From: BRH-c25 sp041690515
GTDB lineage: Bacteria > Bacillota > Clostridia > Lutisporales > Lutisporaceae
Assembly: GCA_041690515.1 (NCBI GenBank)
Contig: JAWLHF010000082.1
Location: forward strand, 1 to 14,796
Length of the DNA: 14,796 nt
Direction of reading: 5' to 3'
The translations under genes were made by a program, and so were the position numbers. Position 1 is the stretch's first letter; each line of letters opens with the position of its first letter. The notes under the pieces are model-generated. The model saw only the letters and a list, made by a program, of their open reading frames with translations. It was not told the DNA's origin and ran no database searches. Below are positions 13,733-14,796 of the stretch, piece by piece.

Positions 13733-14528
13733 CTGTTGTATCCTCCAGTTCATTCCCTGCATTCATCCCATGGGTTTCTTCATTGCAGCTTTTCACTGCC
13801 ATAGCTACATACAGTATGGATATGCCCCAATAAATCAATCCGAAGTACGGTACAGGGTACCCATACAGCTTTACTGCCAGCTGCAGCAGCATGGGAAGTG
13901 TAAGTGCATAAATGCTTATATTCATCAGATTGTTGTACTTCAGGTCACTTTTCAATACAGCAGCAGCAATAAGTCCTGCCAGCGCCAGTATCACTGCATT
14001 AAGCAGCTTCCAGCCCAAGGCGAAGATAAAACCGAAGGCAATAAATATGAACACAATCCAACTGAGCTTTGGCAGGAATTCAACAATGTCTGTCTTAGTG
14101 AGGGTGACATCACTAAGCTCTGCAAGGTTTAATTCCCTTGTCTCTATCTCACTTCTCTTAACATATACCCTGTCTTTTGTTATTAGGATTCCGCTTCCGA
14201 CATCATCCAGCACACTCTCCGTCACCTTCCCTGTTGTATCTATCACAAAGGCTTCATTTGTACTGCTGCTTATATAGTAGGGCATCTGGCCTTCAAAGGA
14301 AAACTCGCCGTTCTCCAATCTGAATTCCGGTACATTGACGCTCAGGTTCGAAACAATCTCGTCAACTGCAATCCTGGTTGATATAAAAGTCCTGGTACCA
14401 CCTATGAAATAGATAATGACGAAAAGCAGCAGTAAATATACAAAGCTTCTGCTGAACTTATTGTTCTTGATGCTCCTGTAGAACTTGAAATCTATGACGC
14501 TTTCCCTCATCTGCATAAAAAAATTCAT
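13710..14528 (-). CDS. DUF1189 family membrane protein
   Basis: This 272-aa integral membrane protein belongs to a Firmicute family of unknown function. It has one helix near the N-terminus (28-44), an extracytoplasmic part of about 105 residues with a repeated acidic and beta-rich character (50-150), then four C-terminal helices (155-172, 174-192, 202-220, 226-245) and an acidic cytoplasmic tail of about 25 residues. The start at 14528 (MNFFMQMRESVIDFKF) agrees with DUF1189 N-termini and has AGGAGG 8 nt upstream. The ATG at 14564 lies inside a hairpin ahead of that site. It overlaps the metallophosphoesterase start by 23 bp. Related proteins contain a predicted extracellular module of this size; a sensory or stress role is speculation. 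Confidence 0.85.
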   Translation of the reverse strand: MNFFMQMRESVIDFKFYRSIKNNKFSRSFVYLLLLFVIIYFIGGTRTFISTRIAVDEIVSNLSVNVPEFRLENGEFSFEGQMPYYISSSTNEAFVIDTTGKVTESVLDDVGSGILITKDRVYVKRSEIETRELNLAELSDVTLTKTDIVEFLPKLSWIVFIFIAFGFIFALGWKLLNAVILALAGLIAAAVLKSDLKYNNLMNISIYALTLPMLLQLAVKLYGYPVPYFGLIYWGISILYVAMAVKSCNEETHGMNAGNELEDTTGENRSDF

Positions 14529-14545
14529 CTCATCCGCCTCCTGAA

Positions 14546-14589
14546 TGTTTTGCAGTGACCGCATTTATCTAAATGAAACATGCAAAACA
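14546..14589 (-). promoter_or_regulatory. Nested hairpin just ahead of the DUF1189 ribosome binding site
   Basis: TGTTTTGCA (14589-14581) and TGCAAAACA (14554-14546) are a perfect 9-bp inverted repeat on the transcript. Inside is a second inverted repeat, CATTTA with TAAATG, at 14575-14562. The outer stem ends 3 nt before AGGAGG. The hairpin could affect translation start or mRNA stability. It is not followed by a T-tract, so it is not a terminator. Function is not established. Confidence 0.45.
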
Positions 14590-14704
14590 CTTTCCTTCAT
14601 AAAAATACTGCAGCCTATGTTATAATAATGTAAGAACTGCCGCTACTCTTTTCTTGCTGAATAAAACTCATGGATTGTACAGAAGCAATGCTTATACTCT
14701 GACT

Positions 14705-14713
14705 ATTATACCA
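14705..14713 (-). promoter_or_regulatory. Extended -10 promoter for the DUF1189 gene
   Basis: TGGTATAAT (minus strand, 14713-14705) is a perfect extended -10; the -35 position reads TTACTG and is weak. The start near 14698 would give a leader of about 170 nt, of which the last 60 nt hold the nested hairpin. I see nothing else assignable in 14590-14796. A TATAAT on the plus strand at 14621-14626 has no ORF after it in the window. Confidence 0.5.
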
Positions 14714-14796
14714 AATGAACAATCTTCCAGTAAATATCAGCAAAAAATAAATTACATATATTCTCGTCTGAAATTATTCCGAGGAGTATAACAACC

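Noticed and set aside
13379..14132. Long plus-strand ORFs (141 and 172 codons) opposite the metallophosphoesterase and DUF1189 genes
   Set aside because: They are antisense shadows of genes with recognisable motifs and family-like N-termini; their translations show no domain.
14596..14626. Plus-strand promoter (TATAAT at 14621) for a divergent gene
   Set aside because: There is no fitting -35 and no plus-strand ORF follows before the window ends.
1..14796. CRISPR array, tRNA or rRNA genes
   Set aside because: I found no regularly spaced repeats and no tRNA- or rRNA-like conserved sequence on either strand.

Overview
The window looks like a stretch of a Clostridia-type (low-to-mid GC Firmicute) chromosome. 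The signs are strong AGGAGG-type ribosome binding sites, a Gram-positive lipoprotein binding protein for tungstate, a DUF1189 membrane protein, short A/T-rich intergenic gaps, and an anaerobe's set of molybdenum/tungsten-cofactor and formate genes. Every supported gene lies on the minus strand, so transcription runs from high to low coordinates.

Read in the direction of transcription, the layout is as follows. (1) 14.8-13.2 kb: a DUF1189 membrane protein overlapping a YfcE/MJ0936-type metallophosphoesterase, closed by an intrinsic terminator. (2) 13.1-10.1 kb: a clean sigma-A-type promoter followed by mobA (MGD synthesis), fdhD (sulfur transfer to formate dehydrogenase), a Cab-type beta-carbonic anhydrase, and, behind its own repeat-rich promoter region, a formate/nitrite (FNT) channel. 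Together these are accessory functions for a Mo- or W-dependent formate dehydrogenase, which is not itself in the window. (3) 10.07-7.45 kb: an extended -10 promoter, a Moco/Tuco-type riboswitch with an adjoining intrinsic terminator, then tupB-tupC-tupA, a tungstate ABC importer in the order permease-ATPase-binding protein. (4) 7.2-2.33 kb: moeA, a second MoeA fused to a periplasmic-binding-protein-like domain, moaA, a possible 28-codon ORF, and a MOSC-domain protein, ending in a terminator. (5) 2.3-0.16 kb: a DUF3795 cysteine-rich protein, a small four-helix membrane protein with an apparent internal duplication, and a tyrosine recombinase with a HARP-like N-terminal extension. Beyond the recombinase's 3' end is a short palindrome-rich stretch.

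The central theme is tungsten/molybdenum supply: import (TupABC), pterin synthesis (MoaA), metal insertion (two MoeA proteins), nucleotide attachment (MobA) and cofactor sulfuration (FdhD), beside a formate channel and carbonic anhydrase that could serve a formate dehydrogenase. The most informative non-coding feature is the riboswitch upstream of tupB. There the 3' strand of the closing helix P1 can pair alternatively with the terminator's 5' arm and loop, which predicts transcription shut-off when cofactor is plentiful. Nothing here is certain to be an undescribed system. The best leads are the riboswitch/terminator switch, the tandem operators before the FNT gene, the recombinase with its N-terminal domain and flanking palindromes, and a decayed dispersed repeat between tupA and moeA.
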